DNA from: Ligustrum vulgare
Lineage: Eukaryota > Streptophyta > Magnoliopsida > Lamiales > Oleaceae
Assembly (NCBI GenBank): GCA_963555705.1
Contig: OY743170.1
Coordinates: forward strand, 11,695,096 to 11,759,095
Direction of reading: 5' to 3'
DNA: 64,000 nt
Shown: positions 63,998-64,000 of the stretch, in pieces
Layout of the letters: each line of letters opens with the position of its first letter
Position numbering within the stretch: position 1 is the first letter of the stretch
The notes under the pieces: model-generated
Databases searched by the model: none
Told to the model about the DNA's origin: nothing
The model's input: only the letters and a program-made list of their open reading frames with translations
Program-made: the position numbers and the translations under genes

Positions 63998-64000
63998 CAG

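Larger units (their letters stand above)
57647..64000 (-). mobile_element. Second Tat-lineage retrotransposon (Tat2), truncated by the window
   Basis: On the minus strand: gag/protease (63,997-63,026), a short gap where RT should be, RNase H (62,542-62,000), an integrase remnant, an antisense PMD gene (58,712-61,580, plus strand), a polypurine tract and a 3' LTR (57,647-58,384). The architecture parallels Tat1 but the sequence is clearly different. The 5' LTR is beyond 64,000, so the target duplication cannot be tested. Large deletions make it non-autonomous. Confidence 0.85.

Noticed and set aside
1..64000. tRNA or rRNA genes
   Set aside because: No cloverleaf-like or rRNA-like segment could be recognised by eye. 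A tRNAscan or rRNA profile search would settle it.

Overview
This is AT-rich plant nuclear DNA, almost certainly from an angiosperm. No single feature fixes the species. The window is a transposon graveyard: Ty3/gypsy elements of the Tat and Athila lineages, Ty1/copia remnants, hAT, Mutator-like and Tourist-like DNA transposons, and an endogenous pararetrovirus (Caulimoviridae-like). I find no intact host gene. The only gene-like fragments outside mobile elements are one exon of an RPA70-like gene and a broken FAR1/FHY3-type gene.

Left block (about 1-26,500). An endogenous caulimovirid lies on the minus strand (about 18,157-26,517, continuing at about 490-911). It shows a tRNA-Met primer site, small ORFs, coat protein, zinc knuckle, protease, RT and RNase H, an unassigned module of about 1 kb, a 19S-type promoter and a TAV-like ORF. 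No integrase is present. A Tat-lineage retrotransposon (912-18,156, flanked by GTATC) is inserted in the last ORF. That retrotransposon is in turn split between protease and RT by a 3.85-kb hAT transposon (9,359-13,209, flanked by TGTATTCT) whose transposase has only two nonsense codons. The Tat element also carries an antisense, intron-containing gene with a plant mobile domain (PMD), preceded by a hairpin-rich minisatellite.

Middle block (about 26,500-33,200). AT-rich non-coding DNA with a solo LTR (28,898-29,692, flanked by GTAAT) and a Mutator-like MITE (30,277-30,982, 9-bp duplication).

Right-centre block (about 33,200-51,700). A copia element on the minus strand is cut by a large LTR (34,961-49,360, flanked by GAGTG). 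A young Athila element (35,208-47,971, flanked by GTAAG, LTRs differing by about 0.6% by eye) has inserted into that LTR. The Athila gag-pol is open for 1,807 codons and is followed by a frameshifted env-position ORF. A hAT MITE (33,772-34,471) sits in the copia.

Right block (about 51,990-64,000). A hAT MITE, the RPA-like exon, the FAR1-like pseudogene, and a second truncated Tat element running off the window. The second Tat element has lost most of its RT and integrase but keeps an antisense PMD gene with GT-AG introns and its own TATA box.

Target-site duplications allow a relative order: pararetrovirus, then Tat1, then hAT on the left; copia, then large LTR, then Athila on the right. The least explained items are the antisense spliced PMD genes with their structured upstream repeats, the module after RNase H in the pararetrovirus, and the paired GCGATCGC hairpins present in both the LTRs and the interior of the Athila element.
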